35,028 bases of DNA from Candidatus Thorarchaeota archaeon. Lineage in GTDB: Archaea > Asgardarchaeota > Thorarchaeia > Thorarchaeales > Thorarchaeaceae. The notes under the pieces were generated by a model, which saw nothing but the letters and a program-made list of their open reading frames with translations, ran no database searches and had not been told where the DNA came from. Positions 1 to 7,969 of this stretch are shown piece after piece. Made by a program: the position numbers and the translations under genes. The DNA lies in contig JAUWOU010000020.1 of assembly GCA_030612005.1 (NCBI GenBank), positions 1 through 35,028 on the forward strand. The letters run 5' to 3'. Positions within the stretch are counted from its first letter, which is position 1; each line of letters starts with the position of its first letter.

Positions 1-1083
1 AGACTGTCTTGGAAACCAGTCCAAGAAGCGAAACCGGAGGGTCTGTCCTCGATAGGGAGAGTCCGGAGCTCGTTCACGCCCAGTGATTCCAGGAGGGGTC
101 TTGATGTAGAGGATTATCTCGTTTTCCCTCTCAGGGTCTTCCTTGAACCAGTACCCCTGTCCTGTCGAGTTCTCAGTTGAAGCCGCAAACTCCATTGTGC
201 TCTGTTTGAAGACCGGTTGGACGAAAGGGAACCCGTTTGACCTCCAGTCCTGAACCAGAGATATTGCTGAGTTGTGTGTTGTCAACCAAGTACTCGAACT
301 CATCAGGTCGCGTACCCGTCTCCTCTGGACACTCCGGAATGAAGAGCTCTGTTTCGATAATTCGAGAAGAGAGATGTCCAGAGCCCTCCGGACCTGCTTA
401 CAGGCAGTAAGGGCATAGTGATAGTATGACCCCTTCTTCTTCCCACCAGAATCCTTGACCTTTCGAACAAGGTCTGCAGGGATCCTCTTCAGCGACAGCA
501 GTCGTTTCAGCTGTTCCCAGTCACTGGACAGTATCTCAAGGAGCGCATTGACCAGCTTTCTCCGGGTGTAGTCAGAGAGGATTATCCTGGCTGCGGTTTC
601 AAGGACATTACGAAACATTCTTTCATATACAAGCTGGCCAAACCGATTGTCACGCGTCCAATCGAGAGAGGACTCTTCCCGCAGAACCACATAACCCTGT
701 CCTTTGGAAGTTTCCAGCTTCTCTCCAATCTGGGAGGCTTGCGCCTGAGACGAGTAGACCTCCGAGAGAACAAGATTCACTGCCTCGATGTACCTTCCAA
801 AGTGCAGTCCCAGTGTCTGGAGATCAATTTCAGAGCACTTCCTTCCAGACACCAGCTTGGTTACCACTGTTCGTGACTGGAGAGATCGTTTCTTCTTTCT
901 CAGGAAGGCAGGGTCCGGTTTCTTTCCTAGTCCCTTTCTTGCAACCTGTCTATGATACGAATTCAGTGCAAACTTCTGAACAAGGTAGGTCGATGAAACG
1001 GAATAATAATATCCATCCATTGTTTCTTGGTTCGAACCATCGGTCTTCCCCACGCGGGGACGGCGCCGCGTTCTCTCTTTCAT
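1..1083 (-). CDS. Large TnpB/Cas12-like protein, N-terminal part (cut by left window edge)
   Basis: The reading frame is open from the start to base 1, so 361 codons are visible and the C-terminal RuvC domain would lie outside. I place the start at the ATG at 1083, because GAGGT (1096-1092) sits 8 nt upstream of it; an in-frame ATG at 1098 is the alternative. Assignment rests on homology to the protein at the right end of the window. The two are nearly collinear: FRFLDW lies at about residue 356-361 counted from the 1098 ATG, against 359-364 in the right copy. They share blocks such as ASTENSTGQGYWF, ERENEI, PPGI and DSPY, and about 60% of the last 60 visible residues match by eye. The right copy carries the complete RuvC/zinc-finger signature, so this is inferred to be an RNA-guided-nuclease-type TnpB relative with a long N-terminal region. 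It is the last gene of a minus-strand cluster and has its own TATA-like boxes at 1221-1250. Catalytic competence cannot be judged from the visible part. Confidence 0.75.
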   Translation of the reverse strand, partial: MKERTRRRPRVGKTDGSNQETMDGYYYSVSSTYLVQKFALNSYHRQVARKGLGKKPDPAFLRKKKRSLQSRTVVTKLVSGRKCSEIDLQTLGLHFGRYIEAVNLVLSEVYSSQAQASQIGEKLETSKGQGYVVLREESSLDWTRDNRFGQLVYERMFRNVLETAARIILSDYTRRKLVNALLEILSSDWEQLKRLLSLKRIPADLVRKVKDSGGKKKGSYYHYALTACKQVRRALDISLLELSKQSSSFRSVQRRRVRDLMSSSTWLTTHNSAISLVQDWRSNGFPFVQPVFKQSTMEFAASTENSTGQGYWFKEDPERENEIILYIKTPPGITGRERAPDSPYRGQTLRFRFLDWFPRQS

Positions 1084-1220
1084 CAACCTAAACCTCATTA
1101 TCCGGTCTTTCTTGATGTATTTAAGGTCATACAAAAACGGAATAATAATAACCAACAGTAGGATTTAAAGTCCACATATCAGAATCTAAAGCCGTCTTGT
1201 TTGGTTTCAATAACCGAAAA

Positions 1221-1250
1221 AATATATAAGTGAAATGCGGTTTATATTTT
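1221..1250 (-). promoter_or_regulatory. Two candidate TATA boxes upstream of the left TnpB-like gene
   Basis: Read on the minus strand, AAAATATAAA (1250-1241) and CTTATATATT (1230-1221) are good archaeal TATA-like boxes. They would place transcription starts near 1215 or 1195, leaving a leader of about 100 nt before the TnpB-like gene. A 14-bp palindrome (1258-1271) lies just upstream of the first box. The boxes are seen in the sequence; promoter function is inferred. Confidence 0.4.
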
Positions 1251-1257
1251 GGTGTTA

Positions 1258-1271
1258 TGTAGGCCCCTACA
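1258..1271. promoter_or_regulatory. 14-bp palindrome TGTAGGCCCCTACA, putative operator
   Basis: Perfect 6-bp arms (TGTAGG/CCTACA) flank a 2-bp centre. It lies between the 232-residue gene and the TnpB-like gene, 7 bp upstream of a minus-strand TATA-like box. Related copies occur at 2019-2032, 2040-2053 and 2101-2114, so it looks like the binding site of a dimeric regulator. Confidence 0.45.
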
Positions 1272-1291
1272 GTACAAGAAAGGTTCTAACA

Positions 1292-1990
1292 CTACTCTCT
1301 GAGTTCACTCTCAATCTGATTTCTGACACCTATTAAATTGAGACGGCTCATAATGTAAGGGTCAGTAATTTTGTTTATATCAAATCCAGCTTTCTCAATA
1401 CGACCCAGTTCTCTTGATGCTAGGTCTCCCATCTGTCTTCTTGAATAAAGACTCTTGATACGTGTTCTGAGAATTGTGCTCCTCAACATGAGCTGATCAA
1501 GAAACTCCTTCTTATTCAAGTCAGGGTTTTGATGTAGAAAATCTACAAGAGAAATCTGTTCAACGTTGGACTCTTCAACTTCCCTCAATTTGGTCCAGAC
1601 TGCCACATCTTCAATAGTCGGAAGAAACCAAGTATCGTCATCTATAGTTACACGATATATTACCTCTAATCTATCTAGCTCTGAAACTTTGACCTCACCT
1701 CGAAAGCGCTCTTTTCCAAAGACTGCGGCTGCGACTCTTCTTGCAGCACGTAGATGAGAGTCCGGTGGTCCTCGAAGTGGTTCTATCAATGGATCCCAGT
1801 CCAGTATTCCCTCAAGAAATACAAGTTTCTCATCCAAGTGGCTAATCTTCCACATTGTCCGCAGGAATATCTCTTCACCACCCGGTAGCTCCGCTAGTAA
1901 CGTACTAACATATACGATTTCAGGCCTCTGAACCTCACCAGACTTGATCTGTTCAACAGTGGGTCTTACAATGATTGATTGTTTTGGCAT
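1292..1990 (-). CDS. Unknown 232-residue protein of the left accessory cluster
   Basis: I do not recognise this family. It is a soluble, charged protein with no membrane segment or signal peptide. The middle is mixed in character, with an RAARRVAAAVFGKERF stretch near residues 81-96. The C-terminal third is predicted helical and rich in Arg, Lys, Glu and Leu (about 150-232), which would suit a nucleic-acid or protein contact. The ATG at 1990 is preceded by GGAG about 11 nt upstream. It sits between the RadA-like gene and the TnpB-like gene, all on the minus strand. The 119-bp gap upstream contains three copies of the TGTAGACCTCTACA-type palindrome and A/T boxes, so it probably has its own regulated promoter. 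It could be the regulator that binds those palindromes, but no clear helix-turn-helix is visible and this remains a guess. Confidence 0.6.
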   Translation of the reverse strand: MPKQSIIVRPTVEQIKSGEVQRPEIVYVSTLLAELPGGEEIFLRTMWKISHLDEKLVFLEGILDWDPLIEPLRGPPDSHLRAARRVAAAVFGKERFRGEVKVSELDRLEVIYRVTIDDDTWFLPTIEDVAVWTKLREVEESNVEQISLVDFLHQNPDLNKKEFLDQLMLRSTILRTRIKSLYSRRQMGDLASRELGRIEKAGFDINKITDPYIMSRLNLIGVRNQIESELRE

Positions 1991-2018
1991 GAGTTCCGTT
2001 TCTCCACACCCAAAATAT

Positions 2019-2032
2019 AGTAGACCCCTTCA
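2019..2032. promoter_or_regulatory. Degenerate copy of the 14-bp palindrome (AGTAGACCCCTTCA)
   Basis: Matches TGTAGACCTCTACA at 11 of 14 positions. It lies directly upstream, on the minus strand, of the A/T box TATATTTT and about 30 bp from the ATG at 1990. Its centre is 21 bp, about two helical turns, from the copy at 2040-2053, which would put two bound dimers on the same face of the DNA. Confidence 0.4.
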
Positions 2033-2039
2033 TTATATC

Positions 2040-2053
2040 TGTAGTCCTCTACG
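2040..2053. promoter_or_regulatory. Imperfect copy of the 14-bp palindrome (TGTAGTCCTCTACG)
   Basis: GTAG and CTAC arms are retained around TCCT. It is adjacent to the minus-strand A/T box AGATATAATG (2039-2030). Second of the spaced copies in front of the 232-residue gene. Confidence 0.42.
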
Positions 2054-2078
2054 ATATTCATCTCTCTGTATTCTTGAT

Positions 2079-2093
2079 ATGGGGCCGCCCCAT
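2079..2093. promoter_or_regulatory. 15-bp perfect palindrome ATGGGGC-C-GCCCCAT
   Basis: Perfect 7-bp arms around one central C, between two copies of the TGTAG-type palindrome in the gap between the RadA-like gene and the 232-residue gene. As RNA it would form only a short tight hairpin and no T-run follows it, so an operator is more likely than a terminator. It does not resemble the TGTAG motif, so a different factor would bind. Confidence 0.35.
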
Positions 2094-2100
2094 TTATTCG

Positions 2101-2114
2101 TGTAGACCTCTACA
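2101..2114. promoter_or_regulatory. 14-bp perfect palindrome TGTAGACCTCTACA
   Basis: Perfect 6-bp arms (TGTAGA/TCTACA) around CC. It overlaps the stop codon and last codon of the RadA-like gene (stop at 2112-2110). Best copy of a four-member set in the left cluster. Confidence 0.45.
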
Positions 2115-2934
2115 GTATCTTCTTCCTGCTGGCTCTAAGCCTCCGGAGGTATCGCTTGACCCTGCGTTCTTGAAGCTTCATAGCCTTCTCATCAGGGTAC
2201 AGACCTCCATGACCAAGAGAAACCTTCCACTCCCCGTCTGGGAAAGAGATCGAGTCCTCAAGGACTAGTCTTCTCTCATGTTCGCCTTTGGGCTCGATCA
2301 TCATCCTGAAGTTAGTCAGATCGGAGATTGCCCGACTGCTTCTGGACTCCCTGTTCTGTTCGGTAGTCCCGCTCACAGTGACCGAAGTGCGACTTGTGAA
2401 TAAGAGTGTGGTATCAGTCTTTGTCTGTATTTTGTGGAGAACCTTGACAAGGTCATACATGTGAGGAAAACTTCTGAGAATGGACTTGGTTTCTGCAAGG
2501 GAGTCAAGTACAATAAGACAGAACCCTTCTGTATTCGATCGTCGCCACAGGTCATCGGTAAGACCCTCAACACTCATCTCGCCAAGAGACCGCACAACGT
2601 GAAACTTCCTGAGGACAGATTCAGGATCAAACCCCATTCGAAAGGCAATCTCTCTCACTGTGTTCTCTCTAAAAGTCCCCTCTGAATCATACCAGAAGAC
2701 ATCACCCATGGAGTGGTTGATGACACCGATCTGTGTACACATCAAAGACTTGCCAGCCCATTGTGGACCGAAAATCTCAACAAATGACCCAGCAAGAATT
2801 CCTCCCTCTATGTGACTGTCAAACTTAGGAATTCCAGTCCTGAATCTTGGAGCGAGGGCTTCGAGCTTCTCAATATCAGCTCCTGTGAGGAATCCCTTCA
2901 GGGGTGGTTCCTTTTCCTTGTCAGGATCTTTCAT
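2110..2934 (-). CDS. RadA/RecA-family ATPase paralogue of the accessory cluster
   Basis: A 274-residue RecA-fold ATPase of the archaeal RadA/RadB/Rad51 group. Walker A is GPQWAGKS (residues 56-63). The RadA-like stretch WYDSEGTFRE (81-90) is followed by an IAFRMGFDPESVL block typical of RadA. Walker B is LIVLDS (140-145), and a TLLFTSRTSVTVSG segment follows where RadA has its DNA-binding loop region. It lacks the N-terminal helix-hairpin-helix domain of full RadA, like RadB, but has a basic C-terminal tail (about 256-274, RRVKRYLRRLRASRKK). Its ATG immediately follows the TGA of the 1422-residue gene, and GGAGAG lies in the end of that gene, so the two are almost certainly translationally coupled and may work as partners. 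Strand exchange, ATP-driven targeting or remodelling are all possible. The fold is clear; the substrate is not. Confidence 0.85.
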   Translation of the reverse strand: MKDPDKEKEPPLKGFLTGADIEKLEALAPRFRTGIPKFDSHIEGGILAGSFVEIFGPQWAGKSLMCTQIGVINHSMGDVFWYDSEGTFRENTVREIAFRMGFDPESVLRKFHVVRSLGEMSVEGLTDDLWRRSNTEGFCLIVLDSLAETKSILRSFPHMYDLVKVLHKIQTKTDTTLLFTSRTSVTVSGTTEQNRESRSSRAISDLTNFRMMIEPKGEHERRLVLEDSISFPDGEWKVSLGHGGLYPDEKAMKLQERRVKRYLRRLRASRKKIL

Positions 2935-5900
2935 TCATGCCTCTCTCCTATTCCGAAGGAGTTCTGAGGTGACTCTTCCCTCAAGTGACCTCACTCTTGG
3001 ACCGTACCTGATGTCTTCCAGTGGGTCCCATGTCATGCCTTGGAATGGAAGTCCAGTCCGATAGGGCGACTGCAGGATTGCCACTGCCTCCTGTGAGGAG
3101 TGATACTGAACGGAGAACCCTGTCTCTCCCTCCCCATTCCTTTTCTTGTGCCTTGGAGTCAGTTCTATGAACCCCCTCTCGATGTCTCCTCCAACCAGAC
3201 ACCTGACTCGTGTGACACGGTTCACCTGACTCTGGATAACTCCCAGTTGTCCAAACAATCTCTTGGCCAATGAAGTGTCCCTTCTTGGTAGTCGTTGACC
3301 ACTGGGGATTTTTGGATAGATCATTCCTAGACCCAATATCTTGAGATACCTCAGTCGTGCTGGTGCTCCACGGTACCTTGTCCCAAACCGGGTCGCACCC
3401 CTCATCTCCCAGCGCACCTTATTGAAGTCAACATCAAGTGAGTGTGTTGCTACCCCTTCACCTTGATAGAGAACATCCATGCCCGAGTAGTTGGCTATCA
3501 TTAGCGGTTGGACCTTACCTTGAGTGAGTGCTTGGCCAGCAAGGGCATCCAGCTCATCCAATGGTATCACCGTGTCAGAGCTCAGGTATCGCAAAGACCG
3601 AAACCTCTCCTGTCTGATGCACCCTGCAATCACACCTCTATCATATGGACTGCCCTCAAAGAGGTACCACTCATATTTGCCAGGATTCTTCTTCTCAAAC
3701 CCCACTGTGATCCCGTATCTCACATCTGTGAGAGGAACTGTTGTTGAACGAACCATGTTCCGAAAGGACTGGGTCCGAATAGACATGAACCTGTAAAGGG
3801 CATCCATGTCAAACCCTGAGTCAGGGAGTGACGCAGTGGCTCTTTTCGCACCAAGCTGCATGGAAACCCATGGACGAACATCATCCCAGAGAGAGTCGAG
3901 CTCGTTCTGTGAGAAGTTATGGGACTGCAAAAAATATGCCATTAACAGAATGATATAGTTACCATAACGTAACAGGAGATCTGCATCCTGGGTCTGCAAC
4001 GTCTCAAGAGTTGTCCTCATGTTTCTTGGAAGTCTCCAATTGTCAAGGTGATTGCGACTCCATGCGGTCCTATACCAGATGTCCTTCGTATAGTGATGAT
4101 TCCTCAGGAAACTGATGAGGGTATTCGTGAATCCCTGTTGTTCCTCTGATTCTACAGCCTTGATGAGGACCTGCACAAACTCTCTGAAGAAGTCATGGAA
4201 GGGACTGTACTCGGGAATGTGGTCCAACAGGACTCCTCGTACGTCCTGTAGTCGTTTCAGCTCAGTTGACCCAGCCTTGACCGGATCATAATGTTCGAAC
4301 ACAAGGTCAGACTCAGGAGGTGGTAGTGGAACGGAATCCAGAGGTCTGACCTCCAGTCTTGGAGTCCAGTACTTTCTCTTGGTGTCAATCGCTTTGATTG
4401 ATTCTTCCTGACACATGTCCTTGTCAAAGAACACTCTAGACAATATTCCTTGGTAATTGCGATCCCGGTCCTTATCCAGCAGCTCTTCTCTGGTGACCTT
4501 GATTTCGCCTGATTCCCTCTCTGAGTTGTTTACACCCAAGTCCACAGATGGCAAACGATCCTCTAGGAAAGGAAAGAGTTCCATTGTCATCTGTCTTGAG
4601 AACTCATCTATCCTTAGTTTTTTCAACCACCGATTTGTCTTGGAGTTCCTCTTCAATCGACGCAACATGTTCTTGTCCAGCTCTGTCAGGTCTATTGACC
4701 TGAAGCGTCGCGACCAACCAATGAGGGGGATGATCGGCCTCGTTTCCAACAATACGTCTTCATCGTTTCTGTGAGGAACATGTACTATGCACCTTGCGTA
4801 GTCACAGACAGGAACCTCACTGCCCCCTGGATGAGGAGGATAGGGGAGGTTGAGAACCATCTCGTCGATATAGGGTAACAAAGGAGAGTCGTGTCGTAGC
4901 GGTCGAAACCGGTGATGCTTGTAGACTCCAGAGGATGTGGCAAGGGATATAGGAGAACCAAACCACAACGTACACTTTGCAGTGGATGTGAGGGCGGATG
5001 CAATATGAGTCACTAGAGTGTCTGTGAGCCCTCTGAGGGTTTGGGGTTCCAATGCCTTGGCAGTTTCAGTTCCGCTGACTATGACCATCTCGTAAGGTTC
5101 CAGTCTCTGAGTCAATGCTTCGACCGAGGGGACAGGTACTCCTTTGAAGAGTGTCGCATTTGTTTCATCAGATAGGTCGATAAACTCGATTTCTCGGTAG
5201 AAGAGTCTGGTCTCTTCACCATGGTAGTGCAATCGAAGGATCAATGGTCTGTGAGCCTCATCACTGTAGTCACCAGCCAGATCGAGCCATGCAATCTCTC
5301 TGCAGTCAAATCTCTTGGCAAGGTCACGAGCATACTCAAGACCATGAAAGTTTCTGGCTATCAATGCTGCACTGTCCCCGGGTGAACCACGGGTGGCTAC
5401 CGACTCATAAAGGACAAAATGGTTTGAATCGTCAGTCCTATGTTCAAAGGGATTACTTGCAGATTTCTCAGTCAGTGGTACTGGGAGGGGGAACAGGTCA
5501 TCCAGAGCGATGGTGGATGGTACCTCGAAGGGCAATGTGACAATGACCAGACGGCTGTGCTTGTTGTTGACAGGGTGGAAGAGCGATCTTGGAAACTCTA
5601 CAGTCGAACCAGTCGCCTGATCCAACAGGTACGAGAGGTCCTCTCGTATCTTGTGATATACTGCATGAATGAAGGGAGTCAGGACCTGTCGTGTCAGTGA
5701 AGGTGGATCTGTCCCGTCAATGAGAATGACTCCACGGATGTTGATTAGTGGTGGTCTCAGGTCCTCTCGGACCGACCCGTGATACTCTTCAAGCACCCCA
5801 GAACCATAAGAATCGACCTGTCGTTGTTCTCTGGGTGATGGTGAGTTCCTGAGCATCTCACTCCACTCAGAGTCTGTGAGCTGTCTCCTCTTCAGTACAA

Positions 5901-7203
5901 AGTCCACTGAAACAGGTCCCTTCTTGGAGTCGCTCTTTCCCTTCACACCAAGGTTGAAGGCTGACTTCGTCTTCAGGTCCAGAGAGAGGGCTGGAAACCA
6001 GCTGCCCTGACCCAAGTTGTTCCTCGTCAGACTTGGTGAAGTTTGTCTTCGAACGAAGAGGTTGTGGTCGACCTTTCCTCTCCCACCAAACACTGGCACC
6101 TCTGTGGCATGAATGAACCCGGATGTGTCTTCCGCGATATAGTCACCCCCATAAATGATGCCTCTGAGTGAGGATGGGCTACAAAGCCCCCAGGACGCCC
6201 TCCTATGAAGTCTGGTTCCTACCCTGCCCACGACTTTGTTGATTCTCTCACCGACCTTGGTTGTATCAGTATCAGTGAGATAGGTCTTCAATCGATCTCT
6301 GATCTTCCTGTCAGATATAATCTTCAACAGGACTGGTTTCTTAAGGGGGTAGCCCAGACCTGACCGAATCCTCTCTGTCACTCTCTCTGGATATGACGAC
6401 CTGTCTCCATGAGTTCCCATCATCCCTTGGATAAGCTCATCAAGAATCATGTCAGCCCGCTCCAGGAAGTCATCTGTCCCCAATCTGCTCTTACGTGGTC
6501 GTATCGCACCACCCACATAGAGCCTGTCAAGAAAGGGTCTGAGTCTGTATATCAGCAGGTCTATGTAGTGCCGTGCAGCTCCAACTGGGACTGAGTGAAT
6601 GAAGCACTGTCGACACAGTTCAACAAGATGCCCTCTCAGCAGGTCAACAAAGTCTAACTCAGGGAGGAAAGGATGTGTAATGACCACTGTTGTCTTTCCC
6701 TTGGTCTTCCCGTAGACATACGTTGTCTTGGTTGCCTTCTTGCCATCTTTTCGAACATACTCTTCTTGGATCATCTCAGGTCTAGGGAAGGGATATCGAG
6801 TCATGGCTAGAAACCTGAGCCGTGCACCAGCAATATTTTCCAACATGTTGAGTGGACCAATGGTTCCCTCTCTCCAGGTGTAGACACGTTTCACTTCGGT
6901 GTTACCATAGCGAGCAGTGGTGTTAAAGACCATCTCATGATGATTTTTTCTTAGGTGTCTTTCGACATTGCATATGGGAATGAAGTAGTCATCCCTACCC
7001 TCAACCCGGCATGAATCACTCTCTTCCCTAGCCTCGAGCCATCTCTCTAACGCGTGATGGTATGGTTTGTTATAGACCTCAAATCCTCTCTGGATCAAGG
7101 GGATGAGTGAACTCATAGTCAACTGTTTGGCATACCTGAGTGCTCTCTCAGGATGCCTGATAACTCCCTTTGGAATGAACACAACAACAAGATGGACTGA
7201 CAC
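2935..7203 (-). CDS. Giant 1422-residue protein of unknown function, accessory cluster
   Basis: I do not recognise this family. It begins at a GTG (7203) with no strong ribosome binding site and runs uninterrupted to a TGA that abuts the ATG of the RadA-like ATPase. No signal peptide or convincing membrane segment is visible. The N-terminal 250 residues are basic and helical, with an HHEMVFNT...YGN...KR block near residues 89-105. The middle (about 450-870) looks like mixed alpha/beta domains with hydrophobic strands, for example GVILIDGTDPP and EMVIVSGTE. The C-terminal third includes a helical region and ends in a basic, aromatic-rich stretch. No HNH, HUH, DDE, Walker or RuvC motif is obvious, and cysteines are few. 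A short gene fragment at 32382-32729 is homologous to its N-terminus and also lies beside a TnpB-like gene. Pairing with a RecA-type ATPase suggests a DNA-processing role, which is inference. Confidence 0.7.
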   Translation of the reverse strand: MSVHLVVVFIPKGVIRHPERALRYAKQLTMSSLIPLIQRGFEVYNKPYHHALERWLEAREESDSCRVEGRDDYFIPICNVERHLRKNHHEMVFNTTARYGNTEVKRVYTWREGTIGPLNMLENIAGARLRFLAMTRYPFPRPEMIQEEYVRKDGKKATKTTYVYGKTKGKTTVVITHPFLPELDFVDLLRGHLVELCRQCFIHSVPVGAARHYIDLLIYRLRPFLDRLYVGGAIRPRKSRLGTDDFLERADMILDELIQGMMGTHGDRSSYPERVTERIRSGLGYPLKKPVLLKIISDRKIRDRLKTYLTDTDTTKVGERINKVVGRVGTRLHRRASWGLCSPSSLRGIIYGGDYIAEDTSGFIHATEVPVFGGRGKVDHNLFVRRQTSPSLTRNNLGQGSWFPALSLDLKTKSAFNLGVKGKSDSKKGPVSVDFVLKRRQLTDSEWSEMLRNSPSPREQRQVDSYGSGVLEEYHGSVREDLRPPLINIRGVILIDGTDPPSLTRQVLTPFIHAVYHKIREDLSYLLDQATGSTVEFPRSLFHPVNNKHSRLVIVTLPFEVPSTIALDDLFPLPVPLTEKSASNPFEHRTDDSNHFVLYESVATRGSPGDSAALIARNFHGLEYARDLAKRFDCREIAWLDLAGDYSDEAHRPLILRLHYHGEETRLFYREIEFIDLSDETNATLFKGVPVPSVEALTQRLEPYEMVIVSGTETAKALEPQTLRGLTDTLVTHIASALTSTAKCTLWFGSPISLATSSGVYKHHRFRPLRHDSPLLPYIDEMVLNLPYPPHPGGSEVPVCDYARCIVHVPHRNDEDVLLETRPIIPLIGWSRRFRSIDLTELDKNMLRRLKRNSKTNRWLKKLRIDEFSRQMTMELFPFLEDRLPSVDLGVNNSERESGEIKVTREELLDKDRDRNYQGILSRVFFDKDMCQEESIKAIDTKRKYWTPRLEVRPLDSVPLPPPESDLVFEHYDPVKAGSTELKRLQDVRGVLLDHIPEYSPFHDFFREFVQVLIKAVESEEQQGFTNTLISFLRNHHYTKDIWYRTAWSRNHLDNWRLPRNMRTTLETLQTQDADLLLRYGNYIILLMAYFLQSHNFSQNELDSLWDDVRPWVSMQLGAKRATASLPDSGFDMDALYRFMSIRTQSFRNMVRSTTVPLTDVRYGITVGFEKKNPGKYEWYLFEGSPYDRGVIAGCIRQERFRSLRYLSSDTVIPLDELDALAGQALTQGKVQPLMIANYSGMDVLYQGEGVATHSLDVDFNKVRWEMRGATRFGTRYRGAPARLRYLKILGLGMIYPKIPSGQRLPRRDTSLAKRLFGQLGVIQSQVNRVTRVRCLVGGDIERGFIELTPRHKKRNGEGETGFSVQYHSSQEAVAILQSPYRTGLPFQGMTWDPLEDIRYGPRVRSLEGRVTSELLRNRREA

Positions 7204-7464
7204 TGTATCAATCTTTTCTATTCTCTCAACACATAGGGATTTCTGCTCTTGTTTGTCTTAATTGTGCAGCTCGAAGTCCATATACACGGCCTGAGAAGGA
7301 AGCGATGAGAGCCATGAGGTCAGTGACCAACTGTTCTAAAGCAGAAGAGCTTACCAGTTTTATCCCACCGATGGATGGACCTGACACACACACCTAGTCT
7401 GAGTGCGGCTTGTGATACTGAAAACATGGCAATTTATCAAAGGACTAGCTAATCAATGTCCAGC
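7204..7464. other. Intergenic junction between left accessory block and core genome
   Basis: No gene is visible in these 261 bp. The part next to the giant gene should contain its promoter, but no strong TATA box and no copy of the TGTAG palindrome is present. The left edge of the core genome, and so the right boundary of the accessory block, probably falls somewhere here. I see no terminal inverted repeat, target duplication or tRNA that would fix it. Confidence 0.4.
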
Positions 7465-7845
7465 TCAGATTTTACCCTTCAGTGTCTTTGCTGCCCGATC
7501 GATGTCAACATAAACACCATCTGGTTGTGCATCTGGCGCACACCAAGCAATGACCCATTTTTCACCCTCGATCTTTGCTAAGATAAGGACACCATTTCCC
7601 TGGACGTTGCGAGCCACTAGACTCTCAGGAGTTGATCTCATTGTGGAATAACGAACGTTATTCTGGGTGACTGCAGGGCTGCGAGATTTTACTGCGGACA
7701 TTAGAGTACCTGCATCCGCTGTAAGATCCCAATTATTACTTTGCCACAGGACTTGCCCACCTTCAGTTATTACGCCAAAAGCTTGCACCATATTGCCTGA
7801 ACTATTGTATGCCATTGTGTATGCATCCATTACAGGATCGCTCAT
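7465..7845 (-). CDS. Profilin-like actin-binding protein
   Basis: A 126-residue single-domain protein with the order of elements expected of profilin: an N-terminal helix (about 3-16), a strand pair around FGVITEGGQVLWQS (23-36) followed by WDL and a helix. Then come NNVRYSTMRSTPESLVAR, GNGVLILAKIEGEKWVIAWC, and a C-terminal helix (about 110-124). This parallels the profilin pattern of a Y-x-x-I-R strand, a glycine turn, a hydrophobic strand pair and a terminal helix. Profilins bind monomeric actin, and Asgard versions are known to act on actin. The poly-proline site cannot be judged by eye. GGGGT lies about 9 nt before the ATG. It is transcribed away from the DUF167 gene and is the first core gene beside the accessory block. 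A Roadblock/LC7 protein is the main alternative. Confidence 0.65.
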   Translation of the reverse strand: MSDPVMDAYTMAYNSSGNMVQAFGVITEGGQVLWQSNNWDLTADAGTLMSAVKSRSPAVTQNNVRYSTMRSTPESLVARNVQGNGVLILAKIEGEKWVIAWCAPDAQPDGVYVDIDRAAKTLKGKI

Positions 7846-7969
7846 TGTAAATTTACCCCATTGAATGTACGGTCTTATGCAGACTCCCGCAGCCTCTCCA
7901 AATAAACAAATCCTTGATAGCTCCTTTGTAGAAGTTTAGAGAACACACTTATGCGGGTTGTTTTTTTTC

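Noticed and set aside
582-773. 63-codon open frame on the minus strand
   Set aside because: It lies in another frame of the left TnpB-like gene, whose own frame is open throughout and homologous to the right-hand copy.
3508-3796. Two overlapping plus-strand open frames of 79-90 codons
   Set aside because: Both are antisense to the continuous 1422-residue gene and show no family-like pattern or good ribosome binding site.
7465-7845. Roadblock/LC7 domain as first guess for the small protein
   Set aside because: The order of strands, the Y-x-x-M-R segment and the terminal helix fit profilin better; kept only as the alternative.
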